64,000 nucleotides of DNA from Azotobacter beijerinckii (lineage in GTDB: Bacteria; Pseudomonadota; Gammaproteobacteria; Pseudomonadales; Pseudomonadaceae): positions 62,001 through 126,000 of the forward strand of contig NZ_FOFJ01000003.1 of NCBI RefSeq assembly GCF_900110885.1, given 5' to 3'. Under the pieces are notes generated by a model. That model was not told the origin of the DNA and did not search any database. It was given only the letters and a program-made list of their open reading frames with translations. Positions 25,934 through 35,045 of this stretch are shown here, piece after piece. The translations under genes were made by a program, and so were the position numbers. Within the stretch, counting starts at the first letter, position 1, and every line of letters begins with the position of its first letter.

Positions 25934-26821
25934 TCACAGCACGTAGACGAAGACGAACAGCCCGATCCACACCACGTCGACGAAGTGCCAGTACCAGCTC
26001 GCCGCCTCGAAGCCGAAGTGTTCCTCGGGGGTGAAGTGGCCGAGCAGCACGCGCACCAGCATCACCGCAAGAATGATCGAGCCGAGGGTCACGTGGGCGC
26101 CGTGGAAGCCGGTGAGCAGGAAGAAGGTAGCGCCGTAGACGCCCGAACCGAGGGTCAGCCCCAGTTCGTGGTAGGCGTGCCCGTACTCCTCGGCCTGCAG
26201 GATCAGAAAGCACACCCCGAGCAGGATGGTCAGCGCCAGCCAGCCCTTCAGGCGCGAGCGGTTGCCGTCCTTGAGGGCGTGGTGGGCGAAGGTCACGGTG
26301 AAGCTGGAGGACACCAGCAGCACGGTGTTGAGCAGCGGCAGCGACCAGGCACTGATGGTCCCGGCAGGCGGCGGGAACAGCTTGGGATCGGGATTGGCCA
26401 GCAGCGGCCAGGCGAAGGCGAAGTCCGGCCAGAGCAGGTGGCTGACGCCCTTGTCGCCCTCGCCGGCGAGCCAGGGGCCGGCGAAGGTACGCACGTAGAA
26501 GAGCGCACCGAAGAAGGCCAGGAAGAACATCACCTCGGAGAAGATGAACCAGCTCATGCCCCAGCGGAACGAGCGGTCCATCTGCGCGCTGTAGAGTCCG
26601 GCGCGGTTCTCGCGGATGACGTTGCCGAACCAGCCGAACAGCATCCAGGCCAGCAGCAGGGCGCCGACGAAGAGGATCAGCGGGCCGCTCAGGCTGTCGC
26701 GGCCGGCCTTGAGGTCGTTGAACCAGCTGCCAAGGCCGTAGAAGGTGGTCAGCAGGCCGAGGCTGGCGACGATCGGCCACTTGCTCTGGGCGGGGACGTA
26801 ATACTGCTCGTGGGTCGACAT
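25934..26821 (-). CDS. coxC: cytochrome c oxidase subunit III
   Basis: Third core subunit of the aa3 oxidase in the inner membrane. The 295-residue product has seven hydrophobic segments. Family motifs are FRWGMSWFIFSEVMFFLAFFGALFY, FTVTFAHHALKDG, FLLTGFHGAHVTLGSI and FEAASWYWHFVDVVWIGLFV. The start at 26821 (MSTHEQYYVPAQSKWP) is typical for pseudomonads. It lies 11 bp after ctaG. Confidence 0.96.
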   Translation of the reverse strand: MSTHEQYYVPAQSKWPIVASLGLLTTFYGLGSWFNDLKAGRDSLSGPLILFVGALLLAWMLFGWFGNVIRENRAGLYSAQMDRSFRWGMSWFIFSEVMFFLAFFGALFYVRTFAGPWLAGEGDKGVSHLLWPDFAFAWPLLANPDPKLFPPPAGTISAWSLPLLNTVLLVSSSFTVTFAHHALKDGNRSRLKGWLALTILLGVCFLILQAEEYGHAYHELGLTLGSGVYGATFFLLTGFHGAHVTLGSIILAVMLVRVLLGHFTPEEHFGFEAASWYWHFVDVVWIGLFVFVYVL

Positions 26822-26832
26822 GGGTGTTCTCC

Positions 26833-27381
26833 TTATTGGGCGCCGCGGGCCACCGGCCCCTGGCGCTCCGTGACGTCGAACAGCGTGTAGCCGAGGGTCA
26901 GGTGGTGCACGTCGGCCGGCAGGTCGCGGTCGACGATGAAGCGCACCGGCATCTCGATGCGCTCGCCCGGCTGCAGGACCTGCTGGGTGAAGCAGAAGCA
27001 CTCGGTCTTGTGGAACCAGGCCGCCGCCCGGGCCGGCGCGATGCTGGGGATGGCCTGGGCGGTCATCGGCACGCCGCTGGGGTTGTAGGCGACGAACAGC
27101 ATCTGGCTGCTGGCGCCGGGGTGCACCTCCAGCTCGTCCTGCTCGGGGCGGAATTCCCAGCTCATGCCGGCGGCGTTGCTGGCGAGGAACTGCACCCGCA
27201 CCTGGCGCGACGCGTCCACCGCCTGCGCGCCCTGCCAGGCGCCGGCGGTCTTGCCGTTGATGCCGAAGGCCTGGCACATCACGTCGTACAGCGGCACCAG
27301 GGCGAAGCCGAAGGCGAACATCGCCACCACCACCAGCAGCAGGCGGCGGATCAGCCGGGCAGTGGGCAGGTCGGCGCTCAT
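26833..27381 (-). CDS. ctaG: cytochrome c oxidase assembly protein CtaG/Cox11
   Basis: Copper chaperone for the CuB site. The 182-residue protein has one N-terminal membrane anchor (LLLVVVAMFAFGFALVPLYDVMC) and a periplasmic immunoglobulin-like domain. The copper-binding motif ECFCFTQQ and the conserved YNPSGVPMTAQAIPSIAP are present. It follows coxA; a 12-codon frame (MARLPMPRREAP) overlaps its start but is probably not a gene. Confidence 0.94.
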   Translation of the reverse strand: MSADLPTARLIRRLLLVVVAMFAFGFALVPLYDVMCQAFGINGKTAGAWQGAQAVDASRQVRVQFLASNAAGMSWEFRPEQDELEVHPGASSQMLFVAYNPSGVPMTAQAIPSIAPARAAAWFHKTECFCFTQQVLQPGERIEMPVRFIVDRDLPADVHHLTLGYTLFDVTERQGPVARGAQ

Positions 27382-27415
27382 GGCGCCTCCCGACGGGGCA
27401 TGGGCAGGCGCGCCA

Positions 27416-28999
27416 TCACTCGACCTCCGGCGGGGTGCTGAAGGTGTGGTACGGGGCAGGGGAGGGCACCGACCACTCCAGGCCATGGGCGCCGTCCCAG
27501 GGCTTGGCCGGGGCCGGCTCGCCGCCGCGGATGCACTTGACGACGATGTAGAGGAACAGCAGCTGGGTGGCACCGAACAGGAAGGCGCCGAGGCTGGAGA
27601 CCCGGTTGAAGTCGGCGAACATCAGGTTGTAGTCGGGAATCCGCCGCGGCATGCCGGCCAGCCCGACGAAGTGCATGGGGAAGAAGGCCAGGTTCATGCC
27701 GACGAAGGACAGCCAGAAGTGCAGCTTGGCCAGGCGCTCGTCGTACATATGGCCGGTCCACTTGGGCAGCCAGTAGTAGGCCGAGGCGAAGATGCCGAAG
27801 ATCGCCCCCGGCACCAGCACGTAGTGGAAGTGCGCCACCACGAAGTAGGTGTCGTGGTACTGGAAGTCCGCCGGGGCGATGGCCAGCATCAGCCCGGAGA
27901 AGCCGCCGATGGTGAAGAGGATGACGAAGGCCACGGCGAACAGCATCGGCGCCTCGAAGGTCAGCGAGCCGCGCCACATGGTGCTGACCCAGTTGAACAC
28001 CTTCACCCCGGTGGGCACGGCGATCAGCATGGTGGCGTACATGAAGAACAGTTCGCCGGCCACCGGGATGCCGACCACGAACATGTGGTGCGCCCAGACG
28101 ATGAACGACAGGAAGGCGATGGCGCCGGTGGCGTAGACCATCGAGGTGTAGCCGAATAGCGGCTTGCGGCTGAAGGTCGGGATGATCGCGCTGACCGCGC
28201 CGAAGGCGGGCAGGATCATGATGTACACCTCGGGGTGGCCGAAGAACCAGAAGACGTGCTGGAAGAGCACCGGATCGCCGCCGCCGGCGGCGCTGAAGAA
28301 GCTGGTGCCGAAGTGGATGTCCATCAGCATCATGGTCACCACCCCGGCCAGCACCGGCATCACCGCGATCAAGAGGAAGGCGGTGATCAGCCAGGTCCAG
28401 ACGAACAACGGCATCTTCATCAGGGTCATCCCCGGCGCGCGCAGGTTGAGCACGGTGGCGATCACGTTGATCGCACCCATGATCGAGCTGATGCCCATCA
28501 GGTGGATGGCGAAGATGAAGAAGGTCACGCTCTGCGGCGCGTAGGTGGTGGACAGCGGCGCATAGAAGGTCCAGCCGAAGTTCGGCCCGCCGCCCTCCAT
28601 GAACAGGGTGCTGACCAAAAGGCCGAAGGCCGCCGGCAAGAGCCAGAAGCTGAAGTTGTTCATCCGCGGCAGGGCCATGTCCGGCGCGCCGATCATCAGC
28701 GGGATCATCCAGTTGGCCAGGCCGACGAAGGCCGGCATCACCGCGCCGAAGACCATGATCAGGCCGTGCATGGTGGTCATCTGGTTGAAGAACGCCGGCT
28801 CGACGATCTGCAGCCCCGGCTGGAACAGCTCGGCGCGGATCACCATGGCGAAGGAGCCGCCGAGGAGGAAGGCGCAGAAGCTGAACCACAGGTACAGGGT
28901 GCCGATGTCCTTGTGGTTGGTGGTCAGCACCCAGCGCATCAGCCCCGGGGCCGGGCCGTGCGGATGGTCGCCATGTCCATGATCGATCACTGCGCTCAT
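27416..28999 (-). CDS. coxA: cytochrome c oxidase subunit I
   Basis: Catalytic subunit of the aa3 oxidase carrying heme a and the heme a3-CuB centre. The 527-residue product has twelve membrane segments. Key motifs are HGLIMVFGAVMPAF (heme a ligand), WFFGHPEVYIMILP (CuB His and the cross-linked Tyr), IVWAHHMFVVG (CuB His pair), and HDTYFVVAHFHYVL (heme a and a3 ligands). The K-pathway and D-pathway regions look complete. It lies 13 bp after coxB. Confidence 0.97.
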   Translation of the reverse strand: MSAVIDHGHGDHPHGPAPGLMRWVLTTNHKDIGTLYLWFSFCAFLLGGSFAMVIRAELFQPGLQIVEPAFFNQMTTMHGLIMVFGAVMPAFVGLANWMIPLMIGAPDMALPRMNNFSFWLLPAAFGLLVSTLFMEGGGPNFGWTFYAPLSTTYAPQSVTFFIFAIHLMGISSIMGAINVIATVLNLRAPGMTLMKMPLFVWTWLITAFLLIAVMPVLAGVVTMMLMDIHFGTSFFSAAGGGDPVLFQHVFWFFGHPEVYIMILPAFGAVSAIIPTFSRKPLFGYTSMVYATGAIAFLSFIVWAHHMFVVGIPVAGELFFMYATMLIAVPTGVKVFNWVSTMWRGSLTFEAPMLFAVAFVILFTIGGFSGLMLAIAPADFQYHDTYFVVAHFHYVLVPGAIFGIFASAYYWLPKWTGHMYDERLAKLHFWLSFVGMNLAFFPMHFVGLAGMPRRIPDYNLMFADFNRVSSLGAFLFGATQLLFLYIVVKCIRGGEPAPAKPWDGAHGLEWSVPSPAPYHTFSTPPEVE

Positions 29000-29012
29000 C
29001 GTGGCCTCTCCT

Positions 29013-30182
29013 CTATTGGGGCTGGGGTTGGGGTTGGCCGGGCTGCATGCCCTGGCCGGCTTCTGCGGCCTGCTTGAAGGCGAGAATGTCCTGCGGGGTG
29101 ACCATGTCGCCGAGGGCGTTGCCGAAGGCGTTGCGCTCGTAGCTGATCACCGCGGCCAGGTCGACCTCGGAGAGCTGCTTGCCGAAGGCGGCCATGGCGG
29201 TGCCCGGCTTGCCGTTGACGACCCGCTCGATGTGGCCTTCCTTCGGTCCGGTGGCGATCTTCGAGCCCTTGAGGGCCGGGAACACCGGCGGCAGCCCCTC
29301 GCCGGTCGGCTGGTGGCAGGCCGCGCAGGCGGTCTTGTAGACCTGCTCGCCGTGGGCGACCAGTTCCTCGAGAGTCCAGACCTTGCCGGCCTGCGCCTTG
29401 CTCTCGGCGGCAGCGGCCTTCTTGCCGGCCAGCCAGGCGGCGTAGTCGGCGGGGGCCTTGACCTCCACCACGATCGGCATGAAACCGTGGTCCTTGCCGC
29501 ACAGCTCGGTGCACTGGCCGCGGTAGAGACCGGGCTCGGGGGCGCGGGTCCAGGCCTCGTTGATGAAGCCGGGGATCGCGTCCTTCTTCACCGCCAGCTC
29601 CGGCACCCACCAGGAGTGGATGACGTCCGCCGCGCCGACCAGGAAGCGCACCTTGGCGCCGGCCGGGATCACCAGCGGCTGGTCGACCTCCAGCAGGTAG
29701 TGGTCGCCCTTGGGCGCCCGGTTGCCGATCGCCTCGCGGTCGGTGGCCAGGTTGCTGAAGAACTCCACGTCCTCGCCCAGGTACTTGTAGTGCCACTTCC
29801 ACTGGTGGCCGGTGATCTGGATGTCGAGGTCGGGATCGGAGGGGTCGTAGATGTGCAGCAGGGTGCGGGTCGCCGGGACGGCCATGGCGATCAGGATCAC
29901 CAGCGGGACCACCGTCCACAGCAGCTCGACCCTGGTGTTCTCGTGGAAGTGGGCGGGCTGCGGGTGCCGCGAGCGGCGATGGGCGAACATCGACCAGAAC
30001 ATCGCGCCGAACACCAGCACACCGATGACCACACAGATCCAGAAGATGGTCATGTGCAGATCGAAGACGGAGCGGCTGACTTCCGTGACCCCCTGCCGCA
30101 TGTTCACATCCCAGGCGGCCTGTGCCTGGGACAGGGCCGAGCACGCCAGAAGACCCATCCCGAGTCGTGGATGTCGCATCAT
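29013..30182 (-). CDS. coxB: cytochrome c oxidase subunit II with fused cytochrome c domain
   Basis: Electron entry subunit of the aa3 oxidase. The 389-residue precursor has a signal peptide and two membrane segments. The CuA domain carries QWKWHYKYLG, VIHSWWVPELAVK and CTELCGKDHGFMPIVVEV (both Cys, His and Met ligands). A C-terminal cytochrome c domain (CAACHQPTGEGLPPVFPAL) makes this a caa3-like subunit, and the tail is a Pro-Gln run. It is the first gene of the cox operon (coxB-coxA-ctaG-coxC). Confidence 0.97.
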   Translation of the reverse strand: MMRHPRLGMGLLACSALSQAQAAWDVNMRQGVTEVSRSVFDLHMTIFWICVVIGVLVFGAMFWSMFAHRRSRHPQPAHFHENTRVELLWTVVPLVILIAMAVPATRTLLHIYDPSDPDLDIQITGHQWKWHYKYLGEDVEFFSNLATDREAIGNRAPKGDHYLLEVDQPLVIPAGAKVRFLVGAADVIHSWWVPELAVKKDAIPGFINEAWTRAPEPGLYRGQCTELCGKDHGFMPIVVEVKAPADYAAWLAGKKAAAAESKAQAGKVWTLEELVAHGEQVYKTACAACHQPTGEGLPPVFPALKGSKIATGPKEGHIERVVNGKPGTAMAAFGKQLSEVDLAAVISYERNAFGNALGDMVTPQDILAFKQAAEAGQGMQPGQPQPQPQ

Positions 30183-30563
30183 TGCGGGTTCCCCTTGTCG
30201 TTCTTGTCATCCCGCTGGAAAACCGTCGACCGAGGGCGCTGCTGGCCAGAACTGCCGGCCTGGACGGGCCGCCGGAAACCGCCGGGCAACCGCCTGCGCT
30301 CCCTTTCCCGCGACCCGCTACCGCAGAACCCCGGTCTGCGGCGCAGTCGGGCTTCACTCCGGTAAGCGTGTTTCGAGTCGAGTATAGACAGCGCCGGCAC
30401 AGCGAGAGCTTTTTGCGTCCGCGGCCGTCCGGGGCGGCGTTCGGCGGCGAATCACGGCGATTTGCCAATAGCGGCGAGCAGTACGGACGTCTAAGCTAGG
30501 CAGACATTTTTCCAGCTGCGTGGCCAGGGAGGCTGCACCACCGCGAGTCCAAGGAGTCCGCCC
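30183..30563. promoter_or_regulatory. divergent control region upstream of coxB
   Basis: This 381-bp region separates coxB (minus) from the hypothetical at 30564 (plus). On the minus strand TATACT near 30384 (in GTCTATACTCGACTCG) could be a -10 box for the cox operon, but I see no convincing -35. No gene or RNA was recognised. Confidence 0.35.
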
Positions 30564-31214
30564 GTGAATATTCCCGCCTTGCGCCAGCTGATCGAGCGCG
30601 CCCGCCAGCACGAAGCCCGTCACGGCACGCTCGCCCGCCAGCTGGAATCCCGAATGCAACACCTGCACCCCGCCATCTGCCTGCCCGACGGGGACAGCCT
30701 GGGGGTGCTTACCCACTTCGTCGAGGGTTATCTGGAGCAGGTGCCGGAACTGCTCGAAGCCGCCCACGCGGTCGCCTGCGAGACGGGCATCGAGGCACAG
30801 ATCGGCCCGGTGCTGAAGGTCGCCGAGCACTTCTTCCTCAGCCCACCGGACCTCGTGGAGGGGCAGGAAGGCCTCGCCGGCCTGCTCGACGAGGCCTACC
30901 TGGCGCATCGCCTGGTCGAGGAAATCAACGACCGCTACATCGCCTTCCTCGGCCAGCCGCTGATTCCCCTGGATACCACGGTGGCCAACCTGGTCGCCCA
31001 CCGGCTGATCGGCGAATCCTTCGCCAACCAGCTCGACGAGGCCGTGCAGCTGGCCGTCAACGGCCTGCTCGGCAACACGCTGCTCGAGCAGGTGTCCCTG
31101 GAGTCCTCCCGCAACCGCCTGAACAGCCCGACGACCGTCGCCGCCTGGCAGGCCTGGCCGTGCCTGTCGCGGCAGTTCGGGGTGGAATTGCAGCTGAGCC
31201 GGGCGGACGGGTAG
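30564..31214 (+). CDS. conserved hypothetical protein next to the cox operon
   Basis: A 216-residue soluble, mostly helical protein starting MNIPALRQLIERARQHEARH. It has no signal peptide or membrane segment and no catalytic motif I recognise; conserved-looking parts are FVEGYLEQVPELLEAAHAVA, FFLSPPDLVEGQEGLAGLLDEAY and LVEEINDRYIAFLGQPLIP. A gene of this kind lies between the SulP gene and coxB in Pseudomonas. The function is unknown. Confidence 0.85.
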   Translation: MNIPALRQLIERARQHEARHGTLARQLESRMQHLHPAICLPDGDSLGVLTHFVEGYLEQVPELLEAAHAVACETGIEAQIGPVLKVAEHFFLSPPDLVEGQEGLAGLLDEAYLAHRLVEEINDRYIAFLGQPLIPLDTTVANLVAHRLIGESFANQLDEAVQLAVNGLLGNTLLEQVSLESSRNRLNSPTTVAAWQAWPCLSRQFGVELQLSRADG

Positions 31215-31281
31215 GGCGGGTGCAACCCGCCGGACGTGGCAAGGGCCTGCACCGAAAGCGGCGGGGTTCACCCGCCCTACG
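31211..31281. repeat. intergenic palindromic repeat, family 2 copy d
   Basis: Begins GTAGGGCGGGTGCAACCCG and ends GGGTTCACCCGCCCTACG, close to the copies at 12175 and 25734. Its first bases overlap the stop codon region of the upstream gene. Confidence 0.7.
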
Positions 31282-31308
31282 GTCTCCCACGAGGGCAGGC
31301 GCAGCCCC

Positions 31309-32847
31309 TCAGGCCGCGCTGCCGATGCCCACCGTAGTACGCACCCGGCCTTCCAGACGGCGCTTCACCGCGCGGGCTTCGAGCACCAGCTCGGAGCCGG
31401 TGGCCGCGCTGGCGGCACGCCACTCGTCGAGCAGCTCCATGCAGGCGTGGTCGATGTAGTTGAGGTGCTCGAGCGGCACGTGCAACTGGGTACCCGGACG
31501 CACCGAGGCCAGCACGCGGGACAGTTCCGGCACCTTGAGGAAGGTCGCCGAGCCGACCATGCGCAGTTCCGCGCTGCGCCCGTCCTCGTCGTAGACCAGG
31601 CTGATCTTCAGCCGCGAGGCGCGCCAGGCGAGCTTGGCCAGGGTCAGGGCGAAACCGATCATCACCCCGGTCAACAGGTCGGTGAAGACGATCGCCAGCG
31701 CCGTGGCGCCGTAGACGAACATCGGCATCCGGCCGTAGCGGCCCAGGCCGCGCAGGGCCTTGAGGTCGACCAGCTTGACCCCTGTGTAGACCAGCACCCC
31801 GGCCAGGCTGGCCACCGGAATGCTCTGCAGCACCGCGGTCAGCAGCAGGACGAAGGCCAGCAGCCAGAGGCCGTGGAGGATCGCGGACATCCGGGTGACG
31901 GCGCCGGCCTGCACGTTGGCCGAGCTGCGCACGATCACCCCGGTCATCGGCAGGGCGCCGAGCAGGCCGCAGAGCAGGTTGCCGACGCCCTGGGAGGTCA
32001 GCTCGCGGTCGAAGTCGGCGCGCGGGCCCTGGTGCATGCGGTCCACCGCGGCGGCGGAGAGCAGGGTCTCGGCGCTGGCGATGAAGGCCAGGGTCAGCGC
32101 CGCGATCAAGAGGGTCGGGTCGGTCAGCAGATGCAGCAGGTCGGCCGGCTGCACCCAATCGATGGCATCGCCCAGGTTGGCCGGCACCTCGACCCGCCGC
32201 ACGTCCATCGACAGGGCCAGGCTGACCAGGGTCGCCAGGCTCACGCCGATCAGCGCGCCGGGCAGAAAGCGCAGCCTGGCCGGCTTGCGCTTGTCCCACA
32301 GCCACATGCTGCCGATGGTCATGAGGCCGAGCAGCCCGGCGCCCCAGCCGTCGCCGGCGCCGAACGGCAGGGCATCGACCAGCGCCGCCGGGAAGGCCTG
32401 CAGGTTGTTCAGCCCGGAGGCCTGCGGCGAGGCGTCGAGCATCACGTGCAGTTGCGACAGGATGATCAGGATGCCGATCCCCGCCAGCATGCCGTAGACC
32501 ACTGCCGGCGCGGTGACGCGGAACCAGCAGCCCAGGCGCAGGCGCCCGGCGAGCAGCTGGATCAGGCCGGCGACCAGGAGGATCGGCCCGAGCATGGCGA
32601 TGCCGTGCTGGCGCACCAGCTCGAAGACCAGCACCGCGAGGCCCGCGGCCGGGCCACTGACCTGCAGCGGCGCGCCGGCCAGGGCGCCGACCACCAGTCC
32701 GCCGATGATGCCGGTGATCAGGCCCTTGGCCGGCGGCATGCCGGAGGCGATGGCGACGCCCATGCACAGCGGCAGGGCGACCAGGAAGACCACCACGGAG
32801 GCCATCGCGTCCCGTGGCAGGGTGGATTTCAGGGTTTCAAGGTTCAT
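31309..32847 (-). CDS. SulP family anion transporter with STAS domain
   Basis: Inner-membrane anion permease. The 512-residue product has 10-12 membrane segments beginning AMASVVVFLVALPLCMGVAIASG. SulP motifs include GPAAGLAVLVFELV, SAETLLSAAAVDRMHQGPR and DFDRELTSQGVGNLLCGLLGALPMTGVIVRSSAN. A shortened C-terminal STAS-like domain follows (GTQLHVPLEHLNYIDHACMELLDEWR). The gene is paired with a beta-carbonic anhydrase, which in several bacteria marks a bicarbonate or sulfate/bicarbonate transporter, so bicarbonate uptake is the likely role. Confidence 0.88.
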   Translation of the reverse strand: MNLETLKSTLPRDAMASVVVFLVALPLCMGVAIASGMPPAKGLITGIIGGLVVGALAGAPLQVSGPAAGLAVLVFELVRQHGIAMLGPILLVAGLIQLLAGRLRLGCWFRVTAPAVVYGMLAGIGILIILSQLHVMLDASPQASGLNNLQAFPAALVDALPFGAGDGWGAGLLGLMTIGSMWLWDKRKPARLRFLPGALIGVSLATLVSLALSMDVRRVEVPANLGDAIDWVQPADLLHLLTDPTLLIAALTLAFIASAETLLSAAAVDRMHQGPRADFDRELTSQGVGNLLCGLLGALPMTGVIVRSSANVQAGAVTRMSAILHGLWLLAFVLLLTAVLQSIPVASLAGVLVYTGVKLVDLKALRGLGRYGRMPMFVYGATALAIVFTDLLTGVMIGFALTLAKLAWRASRLKISLVYDEDGRSAELRMVGSATFLKVPELSRVLASVRPGTQLHVPLEHLNYIDHACMELLDEWRAASAATGSELVLEARAVKRRLEGRVRTTVGIGSAA

Positions 32848-32927
32848 GGGGGCTCCTTCCGGGTAAAAGGCGGGACATGACTCGCCCGCGGCGCGGGGCG
32901 ACGGCCCAGCACCGGGGAGCGGACGAG

Positions 32928-32960
32928 ATAAAAAACGAGGCCGATCGGCAAAGATCGGCC
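32928..32960 (-). terminator. intrinsic terminator after the beta-carbonic anhydrase gene
   Basis: On the minus strand the perfect 8-bp stem GGCCGATC / GATCGGCC with a 6-nt loop (TTTGCC) is followed by TCGTTTTTTATC. It lies 20 bp beyond the stop codon of the carbonic anhydrase gene. Confidence 0.8.
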
Positions 32961-32979
32961 CGGCGGACGTGCGGCGGCG

Positions 32980-33726
32980 CTAGCGCTGGTGGAAGCGCGG
33001 GCGCGGGGTAGCCATGGGCACGGGACCTTCGCCGTCCAGGAGGCGGAAGCCACCCTGCTCGGCATCGTAGGCCTTGATCTCGGAGGTCTCGATGGAATAG
33101 ACCCAGCCGTGGATGAACAGCTGGCCGCTGGCCAGGCGCGCCGCCACCGAGGGATGGGTGCGCAGGTGGTCGAGCTGGGCGACCACGTTCTCCTCGGTGA
33201 GCACCTCCAGCGGCTCGCGGCCGGCGCAGCTGCAGCGGTTCTCCTGCATCACGATCTTGGCCACCTCGGCATGGCGCAGCCAGGCCTTGACGGTGGGCAT
33301 GCTCTCCATGCTCGGCGGGTCCATCACCGCCTTCATCGCGCCGCAGTCGGAATGGCCGCAGACGATGATGTGGTGCACGCCGAGCGCGGCCACCGCGTAT
33401 TCGATGGCGGTGGAGACGCCGCCGTTGATCTGTCCGTAGGGCGGCACCACGTTGCCGACGTTACGGGTGACGAACAGGTCGCCGGGGGAACTCTGGGTGA
33501 TCAGCTCGGGGACGATGCGCGAGTCGGCGCAGGTGATGAACATCGCCCGCGGGCGCTGGGCGCTGGCCAGGGCGCGGTAGAACTCCTTCTGCTGGGGAAA
33601 GATCTCGGTGCGGAAGCGGTGGAAGCCCTCGACGATGTTCTTCAGCGCCACCTCGGCGTTTTCGGACTCGGTGCGGGCCTCGGTCGTTCCCTGCGACGGG
33701 CTCTGTCCGGAGATGCAACGGTTCAT
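32980..33726 (-). CDS. beta-class carbonic anhydrase
   Basis: Interconverts CO2 and bicarbonate in the cytoplasm. The 248-residue product has the zinc and dyad motifs FITCADSRIVPE and CGHSDCGAM, plus VTRNVGNVVPPYG and YAVAALGVHHIIV. The N terminus is longer than usual; a GTG about 26 codons in (reading ALKNIVEGFHRFRTEIFPQQ) may be the real start. It has its own terminator, so it is not read through into the SulP gene downstream. Confidence 0.93.
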   Translation of the reverse strand: MNRCISGQSPSQGTTEARTESENAEVALKNIVEGFHRFRTEIFPQQKEFYRALASAQRPRAMFITCADSRIVPELITQSSPGDLFVTRNVGNVVPPYGQINGGVSTAIEYAVAALGVHHIIVCGHSDCGAMKAVMDPPSMESMPTVKAWLRHAEVAKIVMQENRCSCAGREPLEVLTEENVVAQLDHLRTHPSVAARLASGQLFIHGWVYSIETSEIKAYDAEQGGFRLLDGEGPVPMATPRPRFHQR

Positions 33727-34256
33727 GGCATAACCTCCCTGGGTAGCGGAAAAGTAGCAAGGCTGGGTTGCGCCCCTGCTGTGACGAGCCGGAACGACGG
33801 GTTCGGCACAGGGCGGGCGCGGGACACTCGGGGTGCCTTCGATTAAATAAGTCTGACCCCTTCGGCTTAAATAAAACTGAAGGGGTAGCGCTCATAACTT
33901 AAGTGAAACTGAATAGTCGGCTACACAACTTAAATGAAACCGAATGCAACGAACGGCACGGCCTTCGCCCGTTGCGACGGTCGCCTGCCCGACTCATGGC
34001 GCTTGGCCACAATCCCGACCGGCCGGGCCTTCCACGGCGACGGGCGAGGGCCGGGAAGGATTTTCCTGCCGAGTGCAGGCCGGGGCGAACGGCTCGGGGG
34101 ACTTACATTTTTTTACACATGAGCAATGTTCGGTATTCCTACCGTGCCCGCCGACTTACATCTTTCCTTACAGAACGACTTTCGACGAATGCCGAACAAG
34201 AATAAATGGAAGTTCGCGGGAAGTTATTTCCTGCCCGGCGGCACCGGGCGGGAAAA
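33727..34256. repeat. 530-bp gap with four degenerate direct repeats
   Basis: Between 33843 and 33945 a motif of the form (A)CTTAARTGAAACYGAA occurs at 33866-33882, 33897-33914 and 33928-33945 (31-bp spacing), with a weaker version at 33843. Regularly spaced repeats of this kind resemble the multi-repeat ends of some insertion sequences, but no transposase is nearby. The remaining sequence to 34256 shows no recognisable gene. Confidence 0.5.
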
Positions 34257-35045
34257 CTAATCGGCCAGCCGGCGCACGCGCTGGCCGGCGAAGTCGGCCT
34301 CGGGCGCCTCGGCGAAGCCGACGCGGCCCTGGCGGGCCAGCTCGCGCAGGCGCCAGGCGAGGAACAGGTCGGTGGCGAAGAAGCCGCTGCAGCAGCGCAT
34401 CGCCTGGGACAGCAGCGGTGGCAGCGGCTGCCAGTCGCGGCTGCACAGGCACAGCAGCATGCCGTCGACCAGCCGGTAGTCCTCGGAATGGAAGACTCCG
34501 TCCCGCCAGCGGCGCACCCCGCCGTTTTCCGCCACCGCCCGGCGCCACTGCCCGGCCAGTTCGGCACGGCGCTCGGCGGAGAGCGGCCGGGCCTGGCGCT
34601 GGCAGTCGCGCAGCTGCTGCGGCGAACACAGGGCGACCGCGCGGCGCCGGCGTACCCCGCTGTCGCCCGTACCGCAGGCGATTTCGCGCAGCTCCAGCGG
34701 TGCCTCGCCGAGCAGCGCGGCGAGGCGCGCGAGCAGCAGCTGCTCGGACGCGCTGTCGCCGTGCCAGAGCGTCACCGGCTCGGCCTGGCGAGCCAGGGCG
34801 GCCAGCCATTCGGCCTCTTCGGCGAGCTGCACGGCGAAGGCCGGCGGCGGCGAACCGGGCGGCCAGACACCTTCCCAGAAGGCCGCCCGCACCGCGCAGG
34901 GCGGCTCGTCGACATCCAGCAGCGGGCCGACCGCCAGGTCGTCGTGCAGGACCTCGATCCGCGCCGCCGCGCCGAGCAGGGGTCGGACGGCCTCGGCCGC
35001 GAGGTCGCCGCAGACCAGTTGCCAGCCGTCGCTCATCGTCATCAT
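34257..35045 (-). CDS. DUF1835/DUF3658 family protein
   Basis: A 262-residue soluble protein. The N-terminal part has GWQLVCGDLAAEAVRPLL and VLHDDLAVGPLLDVDEP, and the centre has VTLWHGDSASEQLLLARL, the signature of DUF1835. The C-terminal part is wing-like (CSRDWQPLPPLLSQAM, FFATDLFLAWRLRELARQGRV) as in DUF3658. The function is unknown. The ATG at 35045 has GGAG 10 nt upstream; ATGs at 35042 and 35036 are alternatives. Confidence 0.82.
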   Translation of the reverse strand: MMTMSDGWQLVCGDLAAEAVRPLLGAAARIEVLHDDLAVGPLLDVDEPPCAVRAAFWEGVWPPGSPPPAFAVQLAEEAEWLAALARQAEPVTLWHGDSASEQLLLARLAALLGEAPLELREIACGTGDSGVRRRRAVALCSPQQLRDCQRQARPLSAERRAELAGQWRRAVAENGGVRRWRDGVFHSEDYRLVDGMLLCLCSRDWQPLPPLLSQAMRCCSGFFATDLFLAWRLRELARQGRVGFAEAPEADFAGQRVRRLAD

